64,000 nucleotides of DNA from the NCBI GenBank assembly GCA_963844625.1, contig CAWJPF010000027.1:1-64000 (forward strand). The letters are read 5' to 3'. Both the position numbers and the translations under genes were made by a program. Numbering within the stretch: position 1 is the stretch's first letter; each line of letters opens with the position of its first letter. This document shows, piece by piece, positions 18,460 to 26,074 of this stretch. The notes beneath the pieces are model-generated. The model did no database searches and was not told the DNA's origin. It saw only the letters and a program-made list of their open reading frames with translations. Origin of the DNA: Palsa-504 sp963844625 (GTDB lineage Bacteria; Actinomycetota; Actinomycetes; Streptosporangiales; Streptosporangiaceae).

Positions 18460-20631
18460 TCAGCCTGCGGTGACGGCCAGCACGAGCGGGAGGGCGGCGG
18501 TCGCGCCTGCCTCGCGGACGCACCTGGCCGCCACCGTCATCGTCCAGCCGGTCTCGATGCGGTCGTCGACGAGCAGCACCGGGCCGCCGACGCCGCCGAT
18601 CGCGTCGCGGACCTCGGCTGGCACCTCGAAGGCGTGCCACAGCGAGCTCAGCCGCTGCGCGCTGTTGTGCCGGCGCGGGCCCGGCCGGGCGCCGTCGGCG
18701 TAACTCAGCGCACCGAGGTAGGGCAGCCGCCCGATGCCGGCGATCTGCTGGCCGAGGCTGGCGATCAGGGCGGGCCGGGTCCGTGACGGCAGGGTCACCA
18801 CGCCAGCCGGGCGCGCGGCCCAGTCCCAGGCGGTGAGGACCTTGACCACCGCGTCGATGACCGGGCCGGTGGCCGGCTCATCGGGCGCGTCCTCGGCCAG
18901 CAGGGCCCGCAGCACGCTGCCCCAGCCGATGTCCGTCAGCCGGCCGAGGGCGCGCCCCGGCTCGGCGGTGAGCCCGGCCGGGATCTTCCCGGCCACCTCG
19001 ACGCCGAGCGCCTTCATCCCGGTCGGCCACATCCGCCGCGGCTCGACCTGCACGCCCGGGCGAAGCAGCCGGTCCCGGGCCGCGGCCGCGCCGGCTTCCG
19101 GCACGTCGGCCGGCCAGCGCCGGCCGGTGCAGTTGTCGCAGCGCCCGCAGGGCGCGGCGCCGGGGTCGTCGAGCTGACGGCGCAGGTACTCCATCCGGCA
19201 GTCGCCGGCCGCCTGGTAGCCGAGCATCGCGTCGCGCTCCCGGGCGCGCTCGGCGGCCACCCGCTCGTAGCGTTCCGCGTCGTAGTGCCACGGCTGGCCG
19301 GTGGCCGCCCAGCCGCCGCTGACCCGGCGCACGGCGCCGTCCACGTCAAGCACCTTGAGCATCGATTCCAGCCGGCCGCGGGACAGGTCGACGGACGTCT
19401 CGAGCGCGCTGGTCGACAGCGGCCTGCCCGCCTCGGCGAGGACCCCGAGGGCGGCCCGGACCTGCCGTTCCGGCGGAAAGGCGAGCGAGGCGAAGTAGGC
19501 CCAGATGTCGCGGTCCTCGCGGCCGGGCAGCAGGATCACCTCGGCGCGGTCCACCCCCCGGCCGGCCCGGCCGATCTGCTGGTAGTAGGCGACCGGGGAC
19601 TGCGGCGCGCCGAGGTGCACGACGAAGCCGAGGTCGGGCTTGTCGAATCCCATCCCGAGCGCGCTGGTGGCCACCAGCGCCTTGACCCGGTTAGCCAGCA
19701 GGTCATCCTCGGCCCGCGCTCGGTCGTCCGGCTCGTCCCGGCCGGTGTAGGCCGCTACCGGCAGGCCCTGCTCGCGCAGGAACGCCGCGGTCTCCTGGGC
19801 CGCCGCGACCGTCAGCGTGTAGACGATGCCGGACCCGGGCAGCTCGCCGTCGCCGAGCCGGGCGGCCAGCCAGGCCAGCCGCTGCGCCGCCGCCGGCAGC
19901 ATGACCACCGCCAGCCGCAGCGAGTCCCGGTCCAGCGGGCCCCGCAGCACCAGCGTCTCGCCGCGGGCGCCCGCGCCGAGCTGCTCCGCCACGTCGCGGG
20001 TCACCCGCGAATTGGCCGTCGCGGTGGTGGCCAGGACGGGGGTGCCGGCCGGCAGGCCGTCCAGCAGCGTGCGCAGCCGCCGGTAGTCGGGCCGGAAGTC
20101 ATGGCCCCAGTCCGAGATGCAGTGCGCCTCGTCGATCACGACCAGTCCGGCGGACCGGCTGAGCTCGGGCAGCACCTGATCGCGGAAGGACGGGTTGTTC
20201 AGCCGCTCGGGGCTCACCAGCAGCACATCGGCGTGGCCCGCGGCGACCTCGGCGTACAGCGCTTCCCACTCCGTGGTGTTGGCCGAGTTGATGGTGCGCG
20301 CCCGGATACCGGCCCGCTCCGCCGCCTCCACCTGGTTGCGCATCAGCGCGAGCAGCGGGGACACGATCACGGTCGGCCCGGCGCCGCGGGCCCGCAGCAG
20401 CGCGGTGGCGATGAAGTAGACCGCGGACTTGCCCCACCCCGTCCGCTGCACCACCAGCGCCCGGCGCCCGTCCGCGACCAGGGCGCTGATCGCGGTCCAC
20501 TGATCCTCGCGCAGCCGCGCGTGCTCGCCCGCCAGCGCCCGGAGGTACTTTTCCGCCTCGTCCCGCAGGGCCGCGTCATCCAGCGCCCCGGGTCCCGCCG
20601 GGTCCGGCCGCGGTCCGCTATCAGGTGCCAT
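18460..20631 (-). CDS. RecQ-family ATP-dependent DNA helicase with C-terminal phosphoribosyltransferase-like domain
   Basis: 723 residues. Helicase motifs are QRTGWGKSAVYF (Walker A, about residue 62), VVIDEAHCISDWGHDFRPDY (DEAH box, RecQ-specific), ATTATANSRVTRDV, and motif VI YYQQIGRAGRGVDRAE. The RecQ zinc cluster follows as C-RMEYLRRQL...CGRCDNC (about residues 470-500). The last 60 residues contain GPVLLVDDRIETGWTMTVAA, a PRPP-binding-type loop of phosphoribosyltransferases. Likely role: replication or recombination repair; the PRTase-like tail has no assigned function. The first 15 codons belong to a DNA repeat also seen at 25960-26004. Confidence 0.9.
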   Translation of the reverse strand: MAPDSGPRPDPAGPGALDDAALRDEAEKYLRALAGEHARLREDQWTAISALVADGRRALVVQRTGWGKSAVYFIATALLRARGAGPTVIVSPLLALMRNQVEAAERAGIRARTINSANTTEWEALYAEVAAGHADVLLVSPERLNNPSFRDQVLPELSRSAGLVVIDEAHCISDWGHDFRPDYRRLRTLLDGLPAGTPVLATTATANSRVTRDVAEQLGAGARGETLVLRGPLDRDSLRLAVVMLPAAAQRLAWLAARLGDGELPGSGIVYTLTVAAAQETAAFLREQGLPVAAYTGRDEPDDRARAEDDLLANRVKALVATSALGMGFDKPDLGFVVHLGAPQSPVAYYQQIGRAGRGVDRAEVILLPGREDRDIWAYFASLAFPPERQVRAALGVLAEAGRPLSTSALETSVDLSRGRLESMLKVLDVDGAVRRVSGGWAATGQPWHYDAERYERVAAERARERDAMLGYQAAGDCRMEYLRRQLDDPGAAPCGRCDNCTGRRWPADVPEAGAAAARDRLLRPGVQVEPRRMWPTGMKALGVEVAGKIPAGLTAEPGRALGRLTDIGWGSVLRALLAEDAPDEPATGPVIDAVVKVLTAWDWAARPAGVVTLPSRTRPALIASLGQQIAGIGRLPYLGALSYADGARPGPRRHNSAQRLSSLWHAFEVPAEVRDAIGGVGGPVLLVDDRIETGWTMTVAARCVREAGATAALPLVLAVTAG
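20587..20631 (-). repeat. Start-codon-anchored repeat, family B, copy 1
   Basis: The first 45 bases of the RecQ gene (peptide MAPDSGPRPDPAGPG) match, at roughly 80 percent identity by eye, the first 45 bases of an unrelated reading frame at 25960-26004 (MADDSGPRPGPAGAG). They share an uninterrupted AGCGGACCGCGGCC core. Both copies begin exactly at ATG. Confidence 0.6.
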
Positions 20632-20697
20632 GGTTCATTGGTATCAGCCGGCGCCGTCAATCAGCCTGGATACCGTAAGCGGGGGAGTGCTTCTCCG

Positions 20698-21066
20698 TCA
20701 CGACTTCGGCGGGATCGCTCGCTGGACGACTCCGTTGAATCGCTCGGCTCGGAACGCGGAATCATCACCAAGGTGGAAGTAGATGTGACCCTCGAGCGTG
20801 CCATCGGGAGTGAGCGCGGCCCAGCCGCGGCCGCTCACATCGTCGCCCTCGTCGGAGCCTTGCCACGAGAACTCAACGCCTGGCCTGCCATCACGATCCG
20901 CGTCGCGGCAGTCGAGTTCTCCCGTCACCACGATGAAGCCCAGACCGCCGAGGCCGTTATCATCGAACTCGATGAAGCCGGGCTGGACCAGATCGACGGC
21001 CTCCTGATCCCAGTTGTCCATCTCGGTGATACGCCACCGGCCTATGATGCTCGTACTCTCGGACAT
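20698..21066 (-). CDS. Conserved hypothetical protein
   Basis: A 122-residue acidic soluble protein. The opening SIIGRWRITEMDNWDQEAVD and the block FIEFDDNGLGGLGFIVVTGE are strongly patterned, and I recall this family as widespread in bacteria without known function. It probably forms a small beta-rich domain (GRWRI, GFIVVTGELDCR, VEFSWQGSDEGD). ATG 21066. It stands alone between RecQ and a 340-base spacer. Confidence 0.75.
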   Translation of the reverse strand: MSESTSIIGRWRITEMDNWDQEAVDLVQPGFIEFDDNGLGGLGFIVVTGELDCRDADRDGRPGVEFSWQGSDEGDDVSGRGWAALTPDGTLEGHIYFHLGDDSAFRAERFNGVVQRAIPPKS

Positions 21067-21398
21067 GCGACGAGAGTAGCGGCCCGAAGGGCTGCCAGGG
21101 CAGGCTCAAGATCCGTGGGCTGCACTTCGACTGGCAGTCGAGCGAGGAGTTCGCCGCGTCCCGGAATCTGACAGCAATGTCTGTGCTGACCCGGTAGCAA
21201 GGCTCGGCAGGTGGCCTCGGCTTATATCGGCGCCGGTACGCATTGGAACGATGCTGGATGTCCGGGACGATGACCGCTCGCTTCCCCTCGTCGATCCTGG
21301 CCGCGGCGAGTTCGTCGGCACCGGGGCCCGCGCTGATGGTGCCTATGTCCGGGCGGGTTCGGGACGCCGAAGAGGCGCTGCGCCGCGCCGCTCGCCGA
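21067..21398. other. Intergenic region, no convincing gene
   Basis: About 330 bases. The minus strand holds a coding-like stretch around 21220-21320 (DELAAARIDEGKRAVIVPD) without an intact start or domain, probably a decayed fragment. The right end carries the leaderless promoter of the next gene. Confidence 0.4.
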
Positions 21399-21404
21399 TA
21401 GGGT
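21399..21404 (+). promoter_or_regulatory. Leaderless -10 box (TAGGGT)
   Basis: A TANNNT hexamer six bases before GTG 21411, with no Shine-Dalgarno. It fixes the start of the following gene. Confidence 0.45.
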
Positions 21405-21410
21405 CGTTCC

Positions 21411-23072
21411 GTGGACGACGACGCCGGGCTCTCAGATGCCGCCAAGCTCGCGCTCGGCTCCCCCGTCGTGACCCGGGCTGTCGCGCTCAGCAGGTGGATC
21501 GCCGAGTCGGGTCCGCGACCGCTAACCCCGCGGCAGGTGCTCCGCAAGCCTGACATGCCGGCCGCCGCTGCGGTGATCGGCGTGGCCCTGCCGGAGAACC
21601 CGCGCACGGCGGCCGACGTCCTGGCGCTGAACCGGCCATGGAACCTCGCGCTGGACACAGGCCTGCTCCGCGCAGACGGCGGCACGGTGACCGCGGGACC
21701 CGCGCTCGCGACCTGGCCACCCGACGACCCGGAAATCCTGGCGGCATGGCTGGACGGCTTGCTCGCCGTTTCCGGCTCCGAAACGGGAAGCCCGTGGGAC
21801 GATACGCCCGCGACGGACATCCTCGTGTTCCTGACCGCCGTCCGGGAGGCGGCCGATGGCGTGCCGCTCAGGGATCAGCTCATCAAGCAAGCGGCAGAGC
21901 TCACCGAGCGCGTCGGCTTGGACGCGACATTCTTCTGGCCGGAAAAGAGGATCGCGAACACGACGGAGCGGCTTGCGTCGTTTGGCGCGATCGGCGGCGG
22001 CGAGGTCACCTCGCTCGGCCGGTGGGCGGCGGCGGCGCTGCTGGACAAGCTCGCCGAACCCGACTCGGAGCTCACCGCCGCCGAGCTGATCGCCTACCTG
22101 GCCGACTGTGACGAGGACGAGCGGGACGAGGATTCGTGGGCCTGGCTGGACGCTCAGCCCGATCCGGCGGAGGCCGCGCGGCAGCTCCTGACGGCCGGAG
22201 CGTCGATGGAACCCCGGCTGCGCTGGATCGCCGCCGACGTGGTCGGGCTGCTGCAAGAACAGGCTCTGCCGGTGTGGCGCGAGATGACCGCCGTGCCCGG
22301 CATGGGGCCGCACGCGAAGTTCGCCCTCTTCACCATGGAGGCAGGCCCCGAACCGGACGAGGGTGAGTGGCGCTGGCTGGCCGTCGAGTCCGCCGCGGTG
22401 GCGCTGGCAGAAAAGGGGCCGGACGAGGCGGTTACAGTGCTCGCTGAGGTCCTCTCGGCGGAGAAGCTGGCGGCGGACGACCTGGAGCACCGCCTGGCCG
22501 TGGTCCGGGCGACCGGTCATCCGTCAGCGCTGTCGCTCGCGGCAGCCATCGCGGACTTCGTCGCGTCCGACGGAGCGGAAAAGCTCAGCGTGAACCGGTG
22601 CCTGCAACTGAAGGTCTCGCTCGCGCGCTGGAAGCCGCCGATCTGGCGGACCGTGCTGATACCGGCCACCGCGAACCTCGCCGCGCTGCACCTCGTGATC
22701 CAAGCCCTGTACGGCTGGGACGGCGACCACCTGCACGCTTTCCGGGTCCGCCGCGCCACGTACAGCGACCCGTCGTTCTCACTCGAGGAGACCCGTGATG
22801 AGTACGCCATGCGGGTGCTGACCGCACTCAACGTCGGGGGCGGCAAGATCACTTACGAGTACGACTTCGGCGCGGGCTGGATCCACGAGATCGCGCTGCA
22901 GGAGAAGGTGCCACGAGAGCCCGGTGCCCGCTATCCGTTCTGCGCCAAGTACAGCGGCGACTCACCGGTGGAGTACCCGGACTATGACAGCGACGAGGAG
23001 CAGCAGCCCGAGCCGTTCAACCTCGAAGCGGTGAACCGCCGCCTCGCCGCGCTAGAGAACGGCCAGCCGTAA
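21411..23072 (+). CDS. Helical-repeat protein fused to a plasmid pRiA4b ORF-3-like domain
   Basis: 553 residues. The first about 385 are alpha-helical and repeat-like (ADVVGLLQEQALPVWREM, FALFTMEAGPEPDEGEW). The last about 150 form a pRiA4b ORF-3 (PRiA4_ORF3/TnpR-like) domain, recognisable from LQLKVSLARWKPPIWRTVLI, LHLVIQALYGWDGDHLHAF, YEYDFGAGWIHEIALQEKV and ARYPFCAKYSGD. The domain is frequent near mobile elements; its biochemical role is unsettled. The gene starts at GTG 21411, six bases after a -10 box. The central part resembles the following gene, so the two are probably diverged paralogs. Confidence 0.8.
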   Translation: MDDDAGLSDAAKLALGSPVVTRAVALSRWIAESGPRPLTPRQVLRKPDMPAAAAVIGVALPENPRTAADVLALNRPWNLALDTGLLRADGGTVTAGPALATWPPDDPEILAAWLDGLLAVSGSETGSPWDDTPATDILVFLTAVREAADGVPLRDQLIKQAAELTERVGLDATFFWPEKRIANTTERLASFGAIGGGEVTSLGRWAAAALLDKLAEPDSELTAAELIAYLADCDEDERDEDSWAWLDAQPDPAEAARQLLTAGASMEPRLRWIAADVVGLLQEQALPVWREMTAVPGMGPHAKFALFTMEAGPEPDEGEWRWLAVESAAVALAEKGPDEAVTVLAEVLSAEKLAADDLEHRLAVVRATGHPSALSLAAAIADFVASDGAEKLSVNRCLQLKVSLARWKPPIWRTVLIPATANLAALHLVIQALYGWDGDHLHAFRVRRATYSDPSFSLEETRDEYAMRVLTALNVGGGKITYEYDFGAGWIHEIALQEKVPREPGARYPFCAKYSGDSPVEYPDYDSDEEQQPEPFNLEAVNRRLAALENGQP

Positions 23073-23137
23073 AATCCTGATCTCGTGACGCGGATGGCAC
23101 ACCCGCGGCGGGTGCGCCGTTATTAAGCTGGTGAGCT

Positions 23138-24538
23138 GTGGCGGACAAGGATTCTCTCATCCTGGACTTCAGGAACGGCAGGGTGCTCGAAGGCGCGGAC
23201 CTGGACGAGCACTACGTGAGCGGCCTCGATGACGAGCCGGCCAACTGGGACGACATAGACCTCGAGGATGCGTTCGACCTCCCGCCGGTGCTTCCGCCGG
23301 TCCGCCTGCCTGAAGAGGCGGAACTCGCCGCCCAGGCGAGGCGATCCGCGCTTCTCGCCGACCTCCGTGCTCTTGCCGACGAAGTCCGCCAAACGACGGT
23401 ACAGACGGCCGCCGTGAACCCTGTCCTCCTCCGGCTGGCCGAAGAAGCCGAGCTCGTGGAAAGGGACGGCGAAGACGACCTGGCTCCCGGCGAAGACGCC
23501 GGATGGCTGGACGACCTGGCTGACGACAGTGACGCGCTGGACGCCTGGGAGTACACGTTCGCCGAGGTCCTGGACACCACCCTGGAGGTGGCGGACGATT
23601 CGGATCCCGTCGTCGCCGACGATCTCGACCTGGCGGGGCACGGCCCCGCGCTGGTGACGAGGCTGTTCCTCAGCCGGCGGGATGACGTTCGGATCACCCA
23701 GCTGGCTGACGCCCTCAAGGATGCCGCGACGGCCGACCTGGAGGCGGAGGAGGCCGGCAGGCAGTGGCAGGAATGGGTCGATGCCCACGGTGACCCCCTG
23801 CGCCTTCTCCTGGGCCAGCTCGAAAGGCTCGGTGCCGTCAGCGTCACCGACGACGCAGTGCGGCTGGAGCCGCTCGGCGTACACGCCGTCCGCTCGAAGC
23901 TGGAGAGGGACGACCTGTTCGTCCCGGTGCTCCCAGCACCGGACAAGATGACCCCGGATGATCTGGTGCTCGTGTGGATGCATGGTAGCGACGACGACCT
24001 CGAGACCGAGCTGGCCTCGTGGACGGACTCGCGCGGCGAACAGCAGGCCGCGCGGGAGTTGCTTGCCTTCGCGGCGGACGGAAACGCCGCGACGCGGACC
24101 GCGGCGATAACGCTGGTGTCCCGGCTCGGCCCGGCCGCCGAGCCCGCCTGGCGCGAGGCGCTGGACCGCGTCGAGCTCCGCTGCTATGCCAAGCCGCAGC
24201 TCGCCAAGCTGGCCGGTCTCGATCGGGAAGGCACGGACCTGCCTGCCGACCTCGAACCCGAGCGAGCGGACATCGCATGGCTGATCGCCGATACGTTCGG
24301 CCCGTTCAGTCGCCTTGATCTCGGTCAGGAGAAGTTCCCCTTCGACTTCGCGGAACTCAAGCGGGTCAGCGGGCTCGAGAAGCCGGATGAGACCTTCGAG
24401 GCCATGGCGCGACTGGACCACCCGGACGCCGAGGCCGTTCTCACGATGATCGGCAGGCACGCCAGCGACAAGACGACCGCCAAGGCCGCGCGGCGGGCGG
24501 CGTACAAGGCATCCACCCGCCGAGCCGCCCGCCGTTAG
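23138..24538 (+). CDS. Helical-repeat protein related to the N-terminal part of the preceding gene
   Basis: 466 residues, acidic in the first 160, with a basic C-terminal tail (KTTAKAARRAAYKASTRR). The middle block (ELASWTDSRGEQQAARELL, TRTAAITLVSRLGPAAEPAW) parallels AWLDAQPDPAEAARQLL and LRWIAADVVGLLQEQALPVW of the upstream protein, so both probably share HEAT-like helical units. It lacks the pRiA4b domain. GTG 23138 follows a TAAGCT box at eight bases. No catalytic motif is visible and the function is unknown. The pair sits beside a VapBC module in an accessory-looking block. Confidence 0.7.
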   Translation: MADKDSLILDFRNGRVLEGADLDEHYVSGLDDEPANWDDIDLEDAFDLPPVLPPVRLPEEAELAAQARRSALLADLRALADEVRQTTVQTAAVNPVLLRLAEEAELVERDGEDDLAPGEDAGWLDDLADDSDALDAWEYTFAEVLDTTLEVADDSDPVVADDLDLAGHGPALVTRLFLSRRDDVRITQLADALKDAATADLEAEEAGRQWQEWVDAHGDPLRLLLGQLERLGAVSVTDDAVRLEPLGVHAVRSKLERDDLFVPVLPAPDKMTPDDLVLVWMHGSDDDLETELASWTDSRGEQQAARELLAFAADGNAATRTAAITLVSRLGPAAEPAWREALDRVELRCYAKPQLAKLAGLDREGTDLPADLEPERADIAWLIADTFGPFSRLDLGQEKFPFDFAELKRVSGLEKPDETFEAMARLDHPDAEAVLTMIGRHASDKTTAKAARRAAYKASTRRAARR

Positions 24539-24859
24539 CGCCGTGGCCGCTGGCTGGAGGCGGAGATGGCGGTCACCGCCGCGGACAGGGTAGGCGCGAT
24601 TGCGGCGATCAAGCCGATGGCACGGCCGAGGACGCCTACGGCCGAGTACCTGAGCGATGACCTGCCGGAACATGGCGGGCAGGGTGGGTGAATTGATCGC
24701 TTCGCCCTGGCGGGTGGCCACGGTCCGCACGATCTTGTTGCTGTGACCCGGTAATGATCCCTTTCCGGGTCCGGACGATCGCGCCGTCGTAGCGGAACAC
24801 GTTGACGTGGTCCCTGGCCGATAGTCGATCCGGGCGAGGATATCGCCGGGGTGGTGACC
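24539..24859. other. Intergenic region with possible decayed gene
   Basis: About 320 bases without a supportable gene. The minus strand shows a short open frame (MRTVATRQGEAINSPTLPAM at 24730 downward) and, in another frame, DHVNVFRYDGAIVRTRKG. Together they look like a frameshifted relic of unknown origin. The end merges into the VapBC promoter. Confidence 0.35.
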
Positions 24860-24884
24860 TTAGATATCTATGATAGATATCTAA
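24860..24884. promoter_or_regulatory. Perfect 25-bp palindromic operator of the VapBC module
   Basis: Two 12-base arms, TTAGATATCTAT and ATAGATATCTAA, around one central G. It is AT-rich in a GC-rich genome and ends 31 bases before the antitoxin ATG, with an extra AGATATC half site just after it (24884-24890). Type II toxin-antitoxin pairs autorepress through such palindromes, so this is very probably bound by the antitoxin. Confidence 0.75.
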
Positions 24885-24915
24885 GATATCCTGACTGCTG
24901 GATGGAGGTGCGCTA

Positions 24916-25134
24916 ATGGCTATGGTGAAGACGCCAGTCGAGATCGACGAGGAGGCGCTGGCCACCGCTGCGGAGGTGCTCGGCACCAAGACGAAGAAGG
25001 ACACCGTCAACGCAGCCCTCCGGGAGGTCGGCCAGCGGCTTCAGCGGCTGCGGGCGCTCGCCGAGCTCGGCGAGATGGCCGATCGCGGGGACTTTGATGA
25101 CTTTCTCGGGAACAAGGCGGCGTACCGCCGGTGA
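24916..25134 (+). CDS. vapB: VapB-type antitoxin
   Basis: A 72-residue antitoxin. The N-terminal MAMVKTPVEIDEEALATAAE and TKKDTVNAALREVGQRL form a ribbon-helix-helix-like DNA-binding unit, as in actinobacterial VapB proteins. The C-terminal GDFDDFLGNKAAYRR is the tail that would wrap around and inhibit the PIN toxin. GGAGG lies eight bases before ATG 24916. Its TGA overlaps the toxin GTG, the standard coupling of type II pairs. Probably autoregulated through the palindrome at 24860-24884. Confidence 0.88.
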   Translation: MAMVKTPVEIDEEALATAAEVLGTKTKKDTVNAALREVGQRLQRLRALAELGEMADRGDFDDFLGNKAAYRR

Positions 25135-25550
25135 GCCCGGCTCTGTACCTGGTCGACACTTCCGCGTTGTTCCGGATCCTGCAAGACAAGATCCGCCAGG
25201 CCTGGGCAGATCAGCTCGCCGCCGGGGTGATCGCCGTCTGCCCCGTGGTCGAGCTCGAGTTCCTCTATTCCGCACGGTCGCTTGCCGACCGGCTCGCGAA
25301 GAAACGCCTGCTGCACGAGGTGTTTGGCTGGATACCGATGAGCGAGCGGGCATATGAGCGTGCCGAGGCAGTCCAGCAGATGCTCACCGAAGCGGGCAAG
25401 CATCGGTCGGCAGGCCCGGTCGACCTTCTGATCGCGGCCACAGCGGAACGGGAACGGCTTACCATCCTCTGCGACGACCGCGACTACGAGGTAGTAGCCT
25501 CGGTGACCGGACAGCCGGTCAAGCTGGTCACCGACATCGACGTGTCGTGA
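25131..25550 (+). CDS. vapC: VapC-type PIN-domain toxin ribonuclease
   Basis: A 139-residue PIN domain. The acidic metal-binding residues are in order: D in LYLVDTSALFRIL, E in CPVVELEFLYSA, D in AGPVDLLIAATAER, and D in CDDRDYEVVA. The family cleaves tRNA or rRNA when the antitoxin is degraded. GTG 25131 overlaps the antitoxin stop (GTGA). All catalytic residues are present, so the toxin should be active. Confidence 0.9.
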   Translation: MSPALYLVDTSALFRILQDKIRQAWADQLAAGVIAVCPVVELEFLYSARSLADRLAKKRLLHEVFGWIPMSERAYERAEAVQQMLTEAGKHRSAGPVDLLIAATAERERLTILCDDRDYEVVASVTGQPVKLVTDIDVS

Positions 25551-25615
25551 CGATCGTGCATGACAGGCCGCTTCACCACAGGCAGACGCCCGGTCGCACC
25601 TGAGGCTCGGTCACG

Positions 25616-25840
25616 GACCGCGAGCGCTACCGGAGGTGGTTCGAGGCCACCGGCCACTACCTGCGGATCGTCGGCCTGATGGAATCGGGCGTCGACCCAG
25701 ACAGCCCGCGGACCAGGGACGAGCGCTTCGAATTCGGCCTGGACTGCGTGCTCGACGGCATCGTGACCCGAATTCACGCTGGCGATCGGGACAGCATCGT
25801 AAAGCTTGTCGAGGCCCAGTTGCACCGCCCCGGACCCTGA
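25616..25840 (+). pseudogene. C-terminal fragment of a TetR regulator (paralog of the gene at 38.1 kb)
   Basis: An open frame without start codon encodes ERYRRWFEATGHYLRIVGLM and then SGVDPDSPRTRDERFEFGL, ending DCVLDGIVTRI and a short tail to TGA 25840. It aligns residue for residue with the C-terminus of the TetR protein at 38092-39039 (ERYRKWFEASGHFPRIARLM, DERFQFSLDCVLDGIAARL). The HTH half is gone. It is thus a truncated paralog left beside the VapBC module. Confidence 0.7.
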
Positions 25841-25845
25841 GCACT

Positions 25846-26004
25846 GTCGGCTCGGTGGATCCACACCCGCGCTCCGGCCTCCGCGCGGGCCCGCTCGGCG
25901 AACCCAGGGTGAGCGGAGTGCGCGTGGGGGAGCAGCACCGCGTCGAGGTCGGCGAGCTTGCCGGCCCCCGCTGGGCCTGGCCGCGGTCCGCTGTCATCAG
26001 CCAT
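25846..26004 (-). pseudogene. Metallo-beta-lactamase-fold fragment joined to repeat family B
   Basis: From ATG 26004 the frame reads the repeat peptide MADDSGPRPGPAGAG, then LADLDAVLLPHAHSAHPGFA and ERARAEAGARVWIHRAD. The latter is the metal-motif neighbourhood of MBL-fold hydrolases (usual T-H-x-H-x-D-H, here degraded to PHAHSAH). The domain's first 50 or so residues and its second half are missing. The sequence then runs into the antisense of the TetR fragment. A decayed mosaic, not a functional gene. Confidence 0.55.
25960..26004 (-). repeat. Start-codon-anchored repeat, family B, copy 2
   Basis: Begins at ATG 26004 and matches the first 45 bases of the RecQ gene (20587-20631), with an identical AGCGGACCGCGGCC core. 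The sequence downstream of each copy is unrelated. Confidence 0.6.
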
Positions 26005-26029
26005 GAGGCCCGCGGCGCCTTGACTCGAT

Positions 26030-26059
26030 TGATATCACATATCTATCATTGTGATATCA
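26030..26059. promoter_or_regulatory. Inverted repeat TGATATCACA-N10-TGTGATATCA (candidate operator)
   Basis: Perfect 10-bp arms at 26030-26039 and 26050-26059 around an AT-rich 10-base spacer, ending 15 bases before the start of the lipoprotein gene. The position over the promoter or 5' leader implies control by a dimeric repressor. The GATATC core recalls the VapBC operator 1.2 kb upstream but arm and spacer differ. Confidence 0.5.
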
Positions 26060-26074
26060 GATTATAGAAAGGCG

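Noticed and set aside
19285..21171. 628-codon plus-strand frame opposite RecQ
   Set aside because: Antisense to conserved helicase motifs; no recognisable domain.
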